This document shows, piece by piece, positions 33,407 to 42,320 of a stretch of 64,000 nt of DNA. Source of the DNA: Candidatus Binatus soli (lineage in GTDB: Bacteria > Desulfobacterota > Binatia > Binatales > Binataceae); the NCBI GenBank assembly GCA_002479255.1, contig DLMJ01000047.1:1-64000 (forward strand), written 5' to 3'. Each line of letters begins with the position of its first letter. Position 1 is the stretch's first letter. The notes under the pieces were generated by a model, which was given only the letters and a program-made list of their open reading frames with translations, was not told the origin of the DNA and made no database searches. A program made the position numbers and the translations under genes.

Positions 33407-35785
33407 ATGTCCACCTCGCCAAAAGATTCATCGCAGCCGCTGCCCGGACCGCTCGAGCCCGGCACCGTGCTGCAGGGCCGCTACGCAATCGAGCGACTGC
33501 TCGGCGGCGGCGGGATGGGGATGGTCTATCTGGCGCACGACCAGCGCCTGGCGAACCGCCCATGCGCGATCAAGGAGATGGTCGATCACTTTATCGATCA
33601 GGCGCAGCGGATCGAGGCCAACGAATATTTCGCGCGCGAAGCCGACACGCTCGCGCAACTGAAACATCAGGCGATTCCCGCGATCACCGACCGCTTCGAA
33701 CTCGCCAACCGCCATTACCTGGTGATGGAGTACGTCGAGGGACGCAACCTCGAGGAGGAACTCGCTGCGCGGGGCGAGCCGCTGCCCGAGGGGCTGGTGA
33801 TCGATATCGCGCGCCAGTTGTGCGACGTGCTCGCGTATCTGCACGGGCTGGCGCCGCCGATAATCTACCGCGACATGAAGCCGTCCAACGTGATGATCCA
33901 TCCGAAAGGGCGGGTCGTGTTGGTGGACTTTGGAATCGCGCGGCTGTTCAAGGCGGCGCGCAAGGGCACCATGATCGGCACGCTCGGCTTCGCACCGCCG
34001 GAGCAGTACCAGGGCCTGGTCGATCCCCGCAGCGACATCTACTCGCTGGGCGCAACGTTGCATTACGTGCTGACCGGCCGCGATCCTGAAAAGTTTCCGC
34101 CCTTCAGTTTCCCGCCGGTTCACGAGCTGCGCCCGGCCGTGTCGAGCAACCTGGCCGGCGCCATCGACGCGGCGCTTGCATACGAAGTAAACGGGCGGCC
34201 CGGGCGCGTCCAGGAATTTCGCGACATGATGCTCTACGGGCGCGGACTTCCGCTCGACAGCGGTAGCCTGAGCTCGACGAGCGGAACCGGCGACCTGTCG
34301 CAGGTCCAGCGGCTCGGTTACGAGGATGAACCGATCGTTTATCGCAAGCCGCGCAGCCGGTTGAGCCGCTCGATCGGTCTGGCGATTTTTCTGATGGTGC
34401 TGGCGGGAGCGGCGTTCGGCGGGACGTACATTTATTCAAGCCCGGAACTCCAGCTGCGGCTCGGACTCAAGCCTCTTTTCGACGGACTGCCGTGGAAGCA
34501 TGAGGAGTTGCTGGCCAAGGCCCGCGAGCATCCGCTCGAATTCTCGCAGATGACGCTCGCGCTCTCGACGCGCGAGGGCGCCGCGCTGGCGCCGCCGCAG
34601 GCGCAGTTCAACGACACCGATCTGACCAACGCGCGCTACCTGAAGTGGACCGCAACCTTCAAGAACCTGCTCGCGGGGCTTGAAGGGCGCGACGAAAAAG
34701 TCGAGGCGCGCTTTTACGATCCCAGCGGACTTCAGATCGCGTCCAGCGACACCAATATTTTTGTCGGGCCCGCTCAGAAAACCGCCGACTTCACCGGCGT
34801 GGCGTTGATGCCGACGATGACCGACAAGGCGCCCGGCACTTACAAAGTGGCGCTCTATTCGGACGACAAGATGCTCGCGCAGGAAGCCTTCATCGTTAAC
34901 CAGGACGTGAGCGCGAGGAACGCGGCGGCCGCGAGCGAGGCGGCGGCTGCGGCGGCGGCGAAAGAAGAGGAGCGCAAGCGCGACGAAGAAGCGCGCAAGC
35001 TCGCGATGATCGATGAGCGCCGCGCCAAGCCCTTGCAGCTTCGCAGCATCGACTTTCTCAACACCACCAAGACCGGTACCGCGCTCTCGGGCGCGACCGA
35101 ATCTTTCGCCGTGTCGAAGGTGCTGTTCGTCGGCTGGGAGGCCAAGTTCGACAACCGGCTCTACAAGCTGGAGCCCGGCCAGTACCGCGTCGATGCGGCG
35201 TACATCGGGCCGGACGGCCGCACGCTGGGCAGCGTCAATGATTTTCAGCCCGTCTCGCCCAGTATGAAGACGGTGACGTTCAGCGGACGCGTCGGCAACT
35301 CGCGCGGCGGCGCGTTTCTGCCGGGTATCTACACGGTTAATTTTTATTTGAACGGCCAATATTTCGGCGCGAAAAAATTCGAAGTGCTCGCCGACGCCGC
35401 CGGACCATACGCGACGTATCCGGGCGGCAACGGCGCGATCGGCAGCTCGATGGGTGGCAGTTCGGCGTCCTCGGGCAGCATGCTCGGGCCGACGATCGCC
35501 ACCGGCACCATCAGCGGTCTTCGCAGCGGCGGCAATCCCGAGATGGAGCTTAGACTGCGTCCGCAGCCCAACAACTTCCTGCACGGCGAGCTCGTAATTC
35601 ATCAGTCACGCTTTGGAATGGCGCCGATCGATGGATACGTCCGCGGGACCCTTTTGAGTTTTTCGGTCGAATACGGCATCGAGACGTATTACTTCGAAGG
35701 GCAGCGCCGGAGCGATCAGATCAGCGGCCATTTCGAATCGACGCCGTCGGGAGAGCGCGGCACCTGGACCGCCCAGGCGAACTGA
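33407..35785 (+). CDS. membrane-anchored Ser/Thr protein kinase
   Basis: A 792-residue protein. The N-terminal kinase domain (about 25-285) has LLGGGGMGMVY, Lys56 in CAIKEM, YRDMKPSN (Asp156, Asn161) and DFG Asp174, so it should be active. It is a clear paralogue of the kinase two genes upstream (shared ANRP-x-A-[VI]-KEM and PPIIYRD). One membrane helix lies at about 320-342, followed by about 450 predicted extracytoplasmic residues with beta-rich repeats and an Ala/Glu/Lys coiled segment near 505-535. I chose the ATG at 33407; the frame opens 9 codons earlier, directly after the previous stop. Confidence 0.9.
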   Translation: MSTSPKDSSQPLPGPLEPGTVLQGRYAIERLLGGGGMGMVYLAHDQRLANRPCAIKEMVDHFIDQAQRIEANEYFAREADTLAQLKHQAIPAITDRFELANRHYLVMEYVEGRNLEEELAARGEPLPEGLVIDIARQLCDVLAYLHGLAPPIIYRDMKPSNVMIHPKGRVVLVDFGIARLFKAARKGTMIGTLGFAPPEQYQGLVDPRSDIYSLGATLHYVLTGRDPEKFPPFSFPPVHELRPAVSSNLAGAIDAALAYEVNGRPGRVQEFRDMMLYGRGLPLDSGSLSSTSGTGDLSQVQRLGYEDEPIVYRKPRSRLSRSIGLAIFLMVLAGAAFGGTYIYSSPELQLRLGLKPLFDGLPWKHEELLAKAREHPLEFSQMTLALSTREGAALAPPQAQFNDTDLTNARYLKWTATFKNLLAGLEGRDEKVEARFYDPSGLQIASSDTNIFVGPAQKTADFTGVALMPTMTDKAPGTYKVALYSDDKMLAQEAFIVNQDVSARNAAAASEAAAAAAAKEEERKRDEEARKLAMIDERRAKPLQLRSIDFLNTTKTGTALSGATESFAVSKVLFVGWEAKFDNRLYKLEPGQYRVDAAYIGPDGRTLGSVNDFQPVSPSMKTVTFSGRVGNSRGGAFLPGIYTVNFYLNGQYFGAKKFEVLADAAGPYATYPGGNGAIGSSMGGSSASSGSMLGPTIATGTISGLRSGGNPEMELRLRPQPNNFLHGELVIHQSRFGMAPIDGYVRGTLLSFSVEYGIETYYFEGQRRSDQISGHFESTPSGERGTWTAQAN

Positions 35786-35849
35786 GCAGGGGTGACCCCT
35801 GCACCGCAGGGCTGAGCCCTGCACCCAGTATTAAGGCCGCCCGCCGTTG
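35786..35849 (+). repeat. stop-abutting GCAGGG palindromes, copy 5 (double)
   Basis: Directly after the kinase TGA come two consecutive palindromes, GCAGGGGTGACCCCTGC (35786-35802) and GCAGGGCTGAGCCCTGC (35806-35822), each followed by ACC or ACCC. The segment 35806-35849 is identical over 44 bases to 12151-12194. Confidence 0.8.
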
Positions 35850-35863
35850 GCGGGCGCGGCCTT
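35833..35863 (+). terminator. probable intrinsic terminator after the membrane kinase
   Basis: AAGGCCGCCCGCC pairs with GGCGGGCGCGGCCTT around GTT(G), with one small bulge, followed by GTT. The stem is long and GC-rich but the T-tract is poor. Its left arm is part of the repeat shared with the guaB 3' region. Confidence 0.65.
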
Positions 35864-35924
35864 GTTAGAACTGGTCGCACATCACGATCGACATCGCTTT
35901 GACGGATTTGCGCTTGAACCTGCC

Positions 35925-35945
35925 CCCAGCACGCGCAATGCTGGG
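35925..35945 (+). promoter_or_regulatory. hairpin overlapping the ribosome binding site of the membrane FHA gene
   Basis: CCCAGCA (35925-35931) pairs with TGCTGGG (35939-35945). The best Shine-Dalgarno match for the ATG at 35954 is GGGAG at 35943-35947, so three of its five bases are inside the stem. The structure could reduce translation of the FHA protein until it is opened. Confidence 0.5.
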
Positions 35946-35953
35946 AGTACATC

Positions 35954-36823
35954 ATGGCGAGTAATGTTTCCCGCGAAAAACTTCTCTTCTATGCGGCCGC
36001 CGGCGCGCTTGGCGGCTTGGCCGCCTGGGGGCTGTCAGAGCCAATTCTCGGCATCCGCTGGGTTTATGGCCGCGATATCCTGTTCGGTGCGCTGATCGGC
36101 GCACTAATCAGCGCGTTTCTCGCCTCGATCGAAACGCTCAGCGTAGGCCAGTTGCGCCAGGCGGCGCGCAGATTCGTGATCGGCGGAGCTATCGGTGCGG
36201 CGGGCGGAGCGCTGGGATTGATCGTCGGCGAATTTGCCTTCGACATCCTGGGCGGTCTCAATGGCCGAATTCTGGGATGGGGCGTGCTCGGAATCGCGGT
36301 CGGACTCGGCGTCGGATCGGCGTCGGGATCCGCGGCGCGGCGGCGAAATGGCGCTATAGGCGGTCTGCTCGGCGGAGCGCTCGGCGGATTTTTTTACCAG
36401 AGCCTGACGAGCACGTTTCCGCAAGCGTTCGGACGAGCGATCGCGATCATCATCCTCGGCGCGCTGATCGGATTCTTCATCGGACTGGTCACCGAGCTGC
36501 TCAAGCGCGGCTGGCTGATGGTCGTGCGCAGCCAGAGCCGCAACGCGCGCGAGGGCCGCGAATATCCCCTGCTCAAGGGCGTGACGATTATCGGCCGCGC
36601 CGAGGAGAGCGACATCGGACTGTTCGGCGATCAAACAGTGCTCGGCAATCATGCGATCATCCGGCGCGAGGGCAAGAATTTCATCATCAGTCCGACCGGC
36701 GGCCAGATATTCGTGAATCGACATCCCGTGGCGGGCCGTTATGCACTCAAGAGCGGCGACCGGCTAGAGGTGGGCGGCACGCTGTTTCTCTTCCGCGAGC
36801 GGGCCCAGGCGGCGAATCGATAA
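35954..36823 (+). CDS. polytopic membrane protein with C-terminal FHA domain
   Basis: A 289-residue protein. Residues about 10-190 hold five to six Gly/Ala-rich membrane segments (GALGGLAAWG, IGGAIGAAGGALGLIVG, GVLGIAVGLGVGSASGSA, IGGLLGGALGGFF, IAIIILGALIGFFIG), packed like glycine-zipper helices. Residues about 200-285 form an FHA domain with TIIGRAEESDI, LGNHAIIRREG and VNRHPV. The FHA core Ser/His pattern is atypical (NH for S-x-x-H), so binding strength is uncertain. It would bring phosphothreonine proteins of this locus to the membrane. Confidence 0.85.
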   Translation: MASNVSREKLLFYAAAGALGGLAAWGLSEPILGIRWVYGRDILFGALIGALISAFLASIETLSVGQLRQAARRFVIGGAIGAAGGALGLIVGEFAFDILGGLNGRILGWGVLGIAVGLGVGSASGSAARRRNGAIGGLLGGALGGFFYQSLTSTFPQAFGRAIAIIILGALIGFFIGLVTELLKRGWLMVVRSQSRNAREGREYPLLKGVTIIGRAEESDIGLFGDQTVLGNHAIIRREGKNFIISPTGGQIFVNRHPVAGRYALKSGDRLEVGGTLFLFRERAQAANR

Positions 36824-36839
36824 GAGGCGAAGCCTGATC

Positions 36840-37595
36840 GTGGGGAGCCTGCACACCTGCCGAATCGCGCTCCTCGTCACGATCGTTTCGACCGTCACCT
36901 CGATGCTCCCGGGATGTGCGACCGTCGGCGGCGGTGCGCCCGCTACGACCTCGGTCCAGACGCTCGAGTACTACCCGTACCAAGTCAAGGGATACCAAAA
37001 CAGCTATCCCAGAAAGACCATCCTGATCCTGATGCCGGCCGATGCGCGCGATGCGACCGCCGACAGCGCGCCGCTCAATGGCAATCCGGCGATAGGAGTA
37101 ATCACCGATCAATCCGGCAACATTACGGAACGCCTGTACAGCCCGCCGCTCGGCCCGATCCTGCAGCAAGCGATCGGGCGCTCGGCCGATGAGGCGGGTT
37201 TGAACGCTTCGTCGTCCACTGATGTCGCCTACAAGCCTGGCGTCAAGAACACCGCCGAGTATGTGCTCGAGAGCAAGCTTCGGCGATGCTGGGTAAAAAA
37301 GCACCGCGCCGCCAACGGCCGGTACGGCCCTGTCTGGCGGACTACAGCCGATTTTGCTCTCGACGTCTCGATCTACAAGCCGCCGTTCAGCGTCCCGTTC
37401 TGGACCGGGAGCGCTAACGATACCTACTACGATCCGCCGGTGGGGTCGTTCGGTCTCGGTCCCGAGGATGAAGCCGGTATCTACGACGAGCCGGGGCAGG
37501 TATCGTCGGTCGCACTGACGCGCTCGGTGGCGGCGATCTTCCAGCGCCAGGACTTGCGCAATCTGATGCTCGAAGACGACATCAAATCCCGTTAG
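36840..37595 (+). CDS. lipoprotein of unknown family
   Basis: A 251-residue predicted lipoprotein beginning at a GTG 16 bases after the membrane FHA gene. The signal peptide ends in SMLPGC. The mature part holds KTILILMPADARDATADS, a helical LQQAIGRSADEAG segment, and a C-terminal helix with ALTRSVAAIFQRQDLRNLM. This plan resembles lipoproteins that accompany envelope transport systems, but I do not recognise it. Position and spacing tie it to the phosphorylation locus. Confidence 0.65.
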   Translation: MGSLHTCRIALLVTIVSTVTSMLPGCATVGGGAPATTSVQTLEYYPYQVKGYQNSYPRKTILILMPADARDATADSAPLNGNPAIGVITDQSGNITERLYSPPLGPILQQAIGRSADEAGLNASSSTDVAYKPGVKNTAEYVLESKLRRCWVKKHRAANGRYGPVWRTTADFALDVSIYKPPFSVPFWTGSANDTYYDPPVGSFGLGPEDEAGIYDEPGQVSSVALTRSVAAIFQRQDLRNLMLEDDIKSR

Positions 37596-37760
37596 CCGCG
37601 CGGTTCGAGGCGCGGTCTTTGAACAATCGCCGGGGTTGGAATAGCTTAGGTCGAGCGCCGGATAATCAAATGCCGAGGCGTGCGCGGGGAAATCCTTTCC
37701 CGGTTCCCGCCGCCTGACCGCAAATCCGGATCGCGTCGTCATCTGCCAAGAGGAAGCACG

Positions 37761-38666
37761 ATGGAAATCGGATTCGTTGGTCTCGGCAAAATGGGCATGA
37801 ACATGGTCGAGCGGCTGCGGCGCGACAACCACCAGATTGTCGCCTTCGATCTCGACGATGCGAAACTCAAAGAAGTTTCAACGTTCGGCGCCGACGGCGT
37901 CAATTCGCTCAAAGATCTGGTCGCCAGACTCGCGCCGCCGCGGGGCGTGTGGGTGATGGTGCCGGCGGGCGATCCCACCGACAGCACGATTAACCAACTG
38001 GCCGAATTGCTCGAGCCTGGCGACGCGATCATCGACGGCGGCAACACCAACTTCCACGATGACGTCCGCCGCGCTGCCGTACTCGCCGGCATGAAGCTGC
38101 ATCTGGTGGATGCCGGCACCAGCGGCGGCATCTGGGGACTCAAGCTTGGCTACTGCCTGATGATCGGCGGCGAGGTGGACATCTTCAGGCGCTACGAGCC
38201 GATTTTCAAAACGCTCGCTCCTCCCGGCGGCTACGACCACGTCGGCGGCCACGGCGCAGGCCATTACGTGAAGATGGTCCACAACGGCATCGAGTACGGG
38301 CTGATGCAGGCGTATGCGGAGGGTTTCGAGGCGATGCACAAGTCGGAGTACAAGCTCGACTTGCCGAAGATCGCAAACCTGTGGGGACAGGGCAGCGTCG
38401 TGCGATCATGGCTCCTGGAGCTTACGGCCGACGCGCTGGAAAAGGATCCGGGCCTCAAGCAAATCAGGGGCTACGTCGAGGATTCGGGCGAGGGCCGCTG
38501 GGCGGTGCAGGACGCAATCGATAAGAACATCTCGATGCCGATAATCACCATGGCGCTGTTCACGCGCTTCCGCTCGCGCGCTGACAAGGGCGAAGGCACC
38601 TTCGGCGAGAAATTGCTCGCCGCGTTGCGCGAAGAGTTCGGCGGCCACGGCGTCATCAAGGAATAG
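37761..38666 (+). CDS. gnd: 6-phosphogluconate dehydrogenase, short (GntZ/YqeC-like) form
   Basis: A 301-residue decarboxylating 6-phosphogluconate dehydrogenase. The nucleotide-binding start is IGFVGLGKMGMNMVERL. The GNTNFHDD and GTSGGIWGL substrate motifs and GAGHYVKMVHNGIEYGLMQ with the catalytic Lys are present. It is the short form, about 170 residues shorter than classical Gnd, which is often NAD-linked. I chose the ATG at 37761, which has AGAGGA upstream; the frame is open to 37680 but that part is not family-like. It starts the sugar-phosphate cluster. Confidence 0.9.
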   Translation: MEIGFVGLGKMGMNMVERLRRDNHQIVAFDLDDAKLKEVSTFGADGVNSLKDLVARLAPPRGVWVMVPAGDPTDSTINQLAELLEPGDAIIDGGNTNFHDDVRRAAVLAGMKLHLVDAGTSGGIWGLKLGYCLMIGGEVDIFRRYEPIFKTLAPPGGYDHVGGHGAGHYVKMVHNGIEYGLMQAYAEGFEAMHKSEYKLDLPKIANLWGQGSVVRSWLLELTADALEKDPGLKQIRGYVEDSGEGRWAVQDAIDKNISMPIITMALFTRFRSRADKGEGTFGEKLLAALREEFGGHGVIKE

Positions 38667-38690
38667 CAGCGCGAGAGGGGTAAGCTATTT

Positions 38691-40223
38691 ATGGCCGCGC
38701 CCGCAAACAGGACCGTCGATCTCAATCACCCGGTCAAGGAACGCCATCACTACGATCCATGCATCGTGGTGATCTTCGGCGGCGCCGGCGACTTGAGCCA
38801 TCGCAAGCTGATTCCCGCGCTGTACAATCTCTCGCTCGACGGCGAATTGCCCGACAAGTTCGCGATCCTCGGTTTCTCGATGGAGGATCTCGACGACGAG
38901 AAGTATCGCGCGTTCGCGCTCAGCGGCATCGAACAGTTCTCGCGCCGCCCGGTCGAGAAGGAACACTGGGCGAAGCTCGCCCCCTTGCTCCATTTCAATC
39001 GTGGCTCGTTCACCGAGGCCGCCGACTATCAGAACCTGCGCAAGCGATGCGAGGCGCTCGACGCCGAGTGCGGTACCGAAGGCAATCGTGTCTTCTACTT
39101 TGCGATTCCGCCGGCCTTCATCGACACCTGCTCGGAGGGATTGACCGCCGCGAGAATGATTCATCGGCATGAGAAGGGGCATCCGTTTACACGCATCGTG
39201 GTCGAAAAACCGATCGGTTCCGATCTCGCCAGCGCCTCCGAGATCAACGCCAAGCTCGCGCGCCATTTCGACGAAAGCCAGATTTTTAGAATCGACCATT
39301 ACCTCGGCAAGGAAACCGTCGAGAACCTGATGGTGCTGCGCTTCGCCAACGCGATCTTCGAACCTATTTGGACGGCGCGATTCGTTGACCATGTCCAGAT
39401 TACCGTCGCCGAGGCCGAGGGCGTCGGCACGCGCGCCGCCTACTACGATCACGCCGGGGCGCTGCGCGACATGGTGCAGAGCCATCTGCTGCAAACGCTT
39501 TGCATGATCGCGACCGAGCCGCCCAACACCACCGGCGCCGAGTCGGTGCGCGACGCGAAGCTCGACGTGCTGCGCGCGTTGCGCCCGCTCGGCGACGAGG
39601 ACATCGAAAAATGGGTCGTGCGCGGCCAGTACGGCGAGGGCCTCATCGGCGGCGTGCCGGTCAAGGCCTACCGCGCCGAGGAGCAGATCGCGCCGGATTC
39701 GCAAGTCGAGACCTTTGTCGCGCTGCGATGCTGGATCGATAACTGGCGATGGGCCGGCGTGCCGTTCTACCTGCGCACCGGCAAACGGCTGCCCAAGCGC
39801 TCGAGCGAAATCGCGATTTACTTCAACAGCGTGCCCCGAATCCTGTATAACTCGAACCCACGCGCTCCCTTGGCGCCCAATATGCTGACCATCAGGATTC
39901 AACCCGACGAAGGCCTCGCGCTCCATATCATGTCGAAGATGCCCGGTTCGCAGACCCGCCTCCAGCAGGTCAAAGTTGATTTTCACTACGTGACTTCCAC
40001 GCCGGAAGCGTACGAGACCCTGCTCAACGACGTGATCGTTGGCGACCAGACGCTCTTCATGCGGCGTGATACGGTCAAACAAGCGTGGACGTTCGTGCAA
40101 CCGATCCTGGATGCCTGGGGACAGTCGCCCATGGATCCCCCCATCTATGCTGCGGGCTCGTGGGGACCGCTCGAGGCCGCCCTGATGATCGCGGCTGACG
40201 GGTGCACCTGGCGAACTCTCTAG
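38691..40223 (+). CDS. zwf: glucose-6-phosphate 1-dehydrogenase
   Basis: A 510-residue Zwf enzyme that oxidises glucose-6-phosphate to 6-phosphogluconolactone. The dinucleotide-binding start is IFGGAGDLSHRKLIPALYNL. The active-site motif is RIDHYLGKETVENLMVLRF. VEKPIGSDLASA and FYLRTGKRLPKRSSEI are also conserved. GAGAGGGG precedes the ATG. It sits 24 bases after gnd. No 6-phosphogluconolactonase gene follows. Confidence 0.96.
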   Translation: MAAPANRTVDLNHPVKERHHYDPCIVVIFGGAGDLSHRKLIPALYNLSLDGELPDKFAILGFSMEDLDDEKYRAFALSGIEQFSRRPVEKEHWAKLAPLLHFNRGSFTEAADYQNLRKRCEALDAECGTEGNRVFYFAIPPAFIDTCSEGLTAARMIHRHEKGHPFTRIVVEKPIGSDLASASEINAKLARHFDESQIFRIDHYLGKETVENLMVLRFANAIFEPIWTARFVDHVQITVAEAEGVGTRAAYYDHAGALRDMVQSHLLQTLCMIATEPPNTTGAESVRDAKLDVLRALRPLGDEDIEKWVVRGQYGEGLIGGVPVKAYRAEEQIAPDSQVETFVALRCWIDNWRWAGVPFYLRTGKRLPKRSSEIAIYFNSVPRILYNSNPRAPLAPNMLTIRIQPDEGLALHIMSKMPGSQTRLQQVKVDFHYVTSTPEAYETLLNDVIVGDQTLFMRRDTVKQAWTFVQPILDAWGQSPMDPPIYAAGSWGPLEAALMIAADGCTWRTL

Positions 40224-40270
40224 CAGGAGAACCCCATGAACGTGTGCAATTTGTCGGGAAGGGATTGCAG

Positions 40271-41266
40271 ATGAGCGGCGGCATTACTCTCGCGCGTCAT
40301 ATCATGACCAAAAGCGCGACTGCGCTGCCGGTCGCGGACCTCGCTCTCATAATGGAGCGCATCGAGCTCATCGCCACGCGCATCACGCGGGAGTTGGCGC
40401 TCGCGGGTCTCGACGGGCTCGGCTACACCGGCGAAACCAACGTGCAGGGCGAAAAGGTCAAGAAGCTCGACCAGTGGGGCAACAAGGTTTTCCTCGACGC
40501 ATTCGAGCATGGATACCCGGTGTGCAGTCTCATATCCGAGGAAATGGATGAGCCGCACCATTACTCATCCAATTGCCGCGACAATAGCTACTGCATACTC
40601 TACGATCCCATCGATGGGTCATCTAATACCGACGTAAACGGTTCGCTCGGCACCATTTTCGCCGTCAAGAAACGCGCGCCCAGGCACGGGAGCGGGATCG
40701 ACGACATCCTCGTCCCGGGAACGAAGCAGGTCATCGCGGGATACATCCTGTACGGGCCGGCCGCGCAGCTGGTGTATAGCGCCGGCGCCGGCGTCGATAT
40801 CTTCACGCTCGATCGAATTCTCGGTGAGTTCATTCTCTGGAAAGAGAACGTGAAGATGCCGCCGCACGGGTCTACTTATGCGGTCAATCAGGGCAACGCG
40901 GGCAAGTGGCACGACGGAGCGCGCAAGTTCGTCGCGCATATTACCAGTCGCAAAGACAAACGCACTAGCTACTCACTTCGATACTGTGGTGCATTCGCCG
41001 CCGATTTCCATCGATGCCTGCTCGAGGGCGGAATATTTATGTATCCCGCCGAGGTTGCCGAAGGCGGCAAGCCCAAGGGAAAACTGCGCCTGATGTACGA
41101 GCTCGCGCCGCTCTCGATGCTCGCGGAACAGGCCGGCGGCCGCGGCTCGACCGGCAAAGAGCGGATTCTCGAGCTGGCTGCCACCGCGATCCACGAGCGG
41201 CATCCGATTTATATCGGCAGCGCCGAGGAAGTCGCGCTCGCCGAGTCGTTCAACGTCGAAGGCTAG
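40271..41266 (+). CDS. fbp: class 1 fructose-1,6-bisphosphatase
   Basis: A 331-residue class 1 FBPase, hydrolysing fructose-1,6-bisphosphate in gluconeogenesis. The metal site DPIDGSSNTDVNGSLGTIF is intact, as are the AMP-site region, SEEMDEPH and KLRLMYELAPLSMLAEQAGG. I chose the ATG at 40271 with GGGAAGGG 7 bases upstream; an in-frame ATG at 40202 would overlap zwf and has no support. Clustering with zwf and gnd suits a cyclic pentose-phosphate route. Confidence 0.94.
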   Translation: MSGGITLARHIMTKSATALPVADLALIMERIELIATRITRELALAGLDGLGYTGETNVQGEKVKKLDQWGNKVFLDAFEHGYPVCSLISEEMDEPHHYSSNCRDNSYCILYDPIDGSSNTDVNGSLGTIFAVKKRAPRHGSGIDDILVPGTKQVIAGYILYGPAAQLVYSAGAGVDIFTLDRILGEFILWKENVKMPPHGSTYAVNQGNAGKWHDGARKFVAHITSRKDKRTSYSLRYCGAFAADFHRCLLEGGIFMYPAEVAEGGKPKGKLRLMYELAPLSMLAEQAGGRGSTGKERILELAATAIHERHPIYIGSAEEVALAESFNVEG

Positions 41267-41285
41267 AACCGGATCGGGGTTCGCA

Positions 41286-42272
41286 ATGGATGGGCTCATT
41301 CTGGCCGGCGATGTCGGTGGAACCAAAACCCAGCTCGGGCTCTTCAACCAATCCGCAGGCACACTCGAAATCGTGCGCGAGCGCCGCTACGCGACCTCGC
41401 AGTTCGACAGCCTCGAGGCGGCGTGCGCGGATTTCCTCGGCGCAACCGCGGCGGTGAGCGCCGCCTGCCTCGGCGTGCCGGGTCCAATAATCGACGGCCA
41501 CGCCCACGCCACCAACATTGCATGGCAACTCAGCAGCGTCTCACTGTCGCGCGCGCTAAACGGCGTCCCGGTTCGCTTGATTAACGATCTGACGGCGATG
41601 GCCTACGGCATGGTTCATCTGAAGCCCGCCGAGTTTGCGGTTCTGCATCGCGCGGAAAATCCGCCCGAACATGGCAACATCGCGGTGCTCGCCGCGGGCA
41701 CCGGTCTGGGCGAATCAGCGCTGGTCTGGGAGGGCGACAAATACTATGCAGTCGCCTCCGAAGGCGGGCACAGCGATTTCGCACCGCACGGCGCGGAACA
41801 GATCGAGCTGCTCCGGTTCGTCGCGGGCGAATTTGGACACGCCAGCTACGAGCGCGTCCTCTCGGGTCCGGGACTCTGGAATATCTATCGTTTCCTGAGG
41901 CGCGAGAGCCGGGCCGAAGAGCCCGCCTGGCTGACCGGGCAAATCGCCGCGGGCGATCCTTCCGCTGCGGTAAGCGAGGCGGCGCTTAAGGGACGCGATC
42001 CGGTTTGCGTTCACGCGCTCACCATGTTTTGCGATATTTACGGTTCCGAGGCCGCCAACTTGGCGCTCAAAGTGCTGGCGCTGGGCGGTGTCTTTCTGGG
42101 CGGAGGAATCGCGCCGAAAATTTTGCCGATACTCACCGATGGAGCGTTCGTGCGGGGATTCTTGTCCAAGGGCCGGCTGAACGGGATCCTGAAACGGATC
42201 GAAGTCCGCGTCTCGCTCAATCCAGCCGCCGGACTGATTGGCGCGGCCCACTACGCGGCCGCGATGCTGTGA
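41286..42272 (+). CDS. glk: glucokinase
   Basis: A 328-residue glucokinase of the E. coli Glk type, phosphorylating free glucose. The phosphate loop is AGDVGGTKTQLGLF. The glucose-binding segments LINDLTAMAYG and SEGGHSDFAP and the ATP-site AAGTGLG are present. The C-terminus with LGGVFLGGGIAPK and NPAAGLIGAA is complete. It follows fbp by 19 bases. Glucose entering here would feed directly into Zwf. Confidence 0.93.
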   Translation: MDGLILAGDVGGTKTQLGLFNQSAGTLEIVRERRYATSQFDSLEAACADFLGATAAVSAACLGVPGPIIDGHAHATNIAWQLSSVSLSRALNGVPVRLINDLTAMAYGMVHLKPAEFAVLHRAENPPEHGNIAVLAAGTGLGESALVWEGDKYYAVASEGGHSDFAPHGAEQIELLRFVAGEFGHASYERVLSGPGLWNIYRFLRRESRAEEPAWLTGQIAAGDPSAAVSEAALKGRDPVCVHALTMFCDIYGSEAANLALKVLALGGVFLGGGIAPKILPILTDGAFVRGFLSKGRLNGILKRIEVRVSLNPAAGLIGAAHYAAAML

Positions 42273-42320
42273 TATAGGAATGCAAACTGCAATGACAATC
42301 CCGACGGGAGACAGAGGTAT

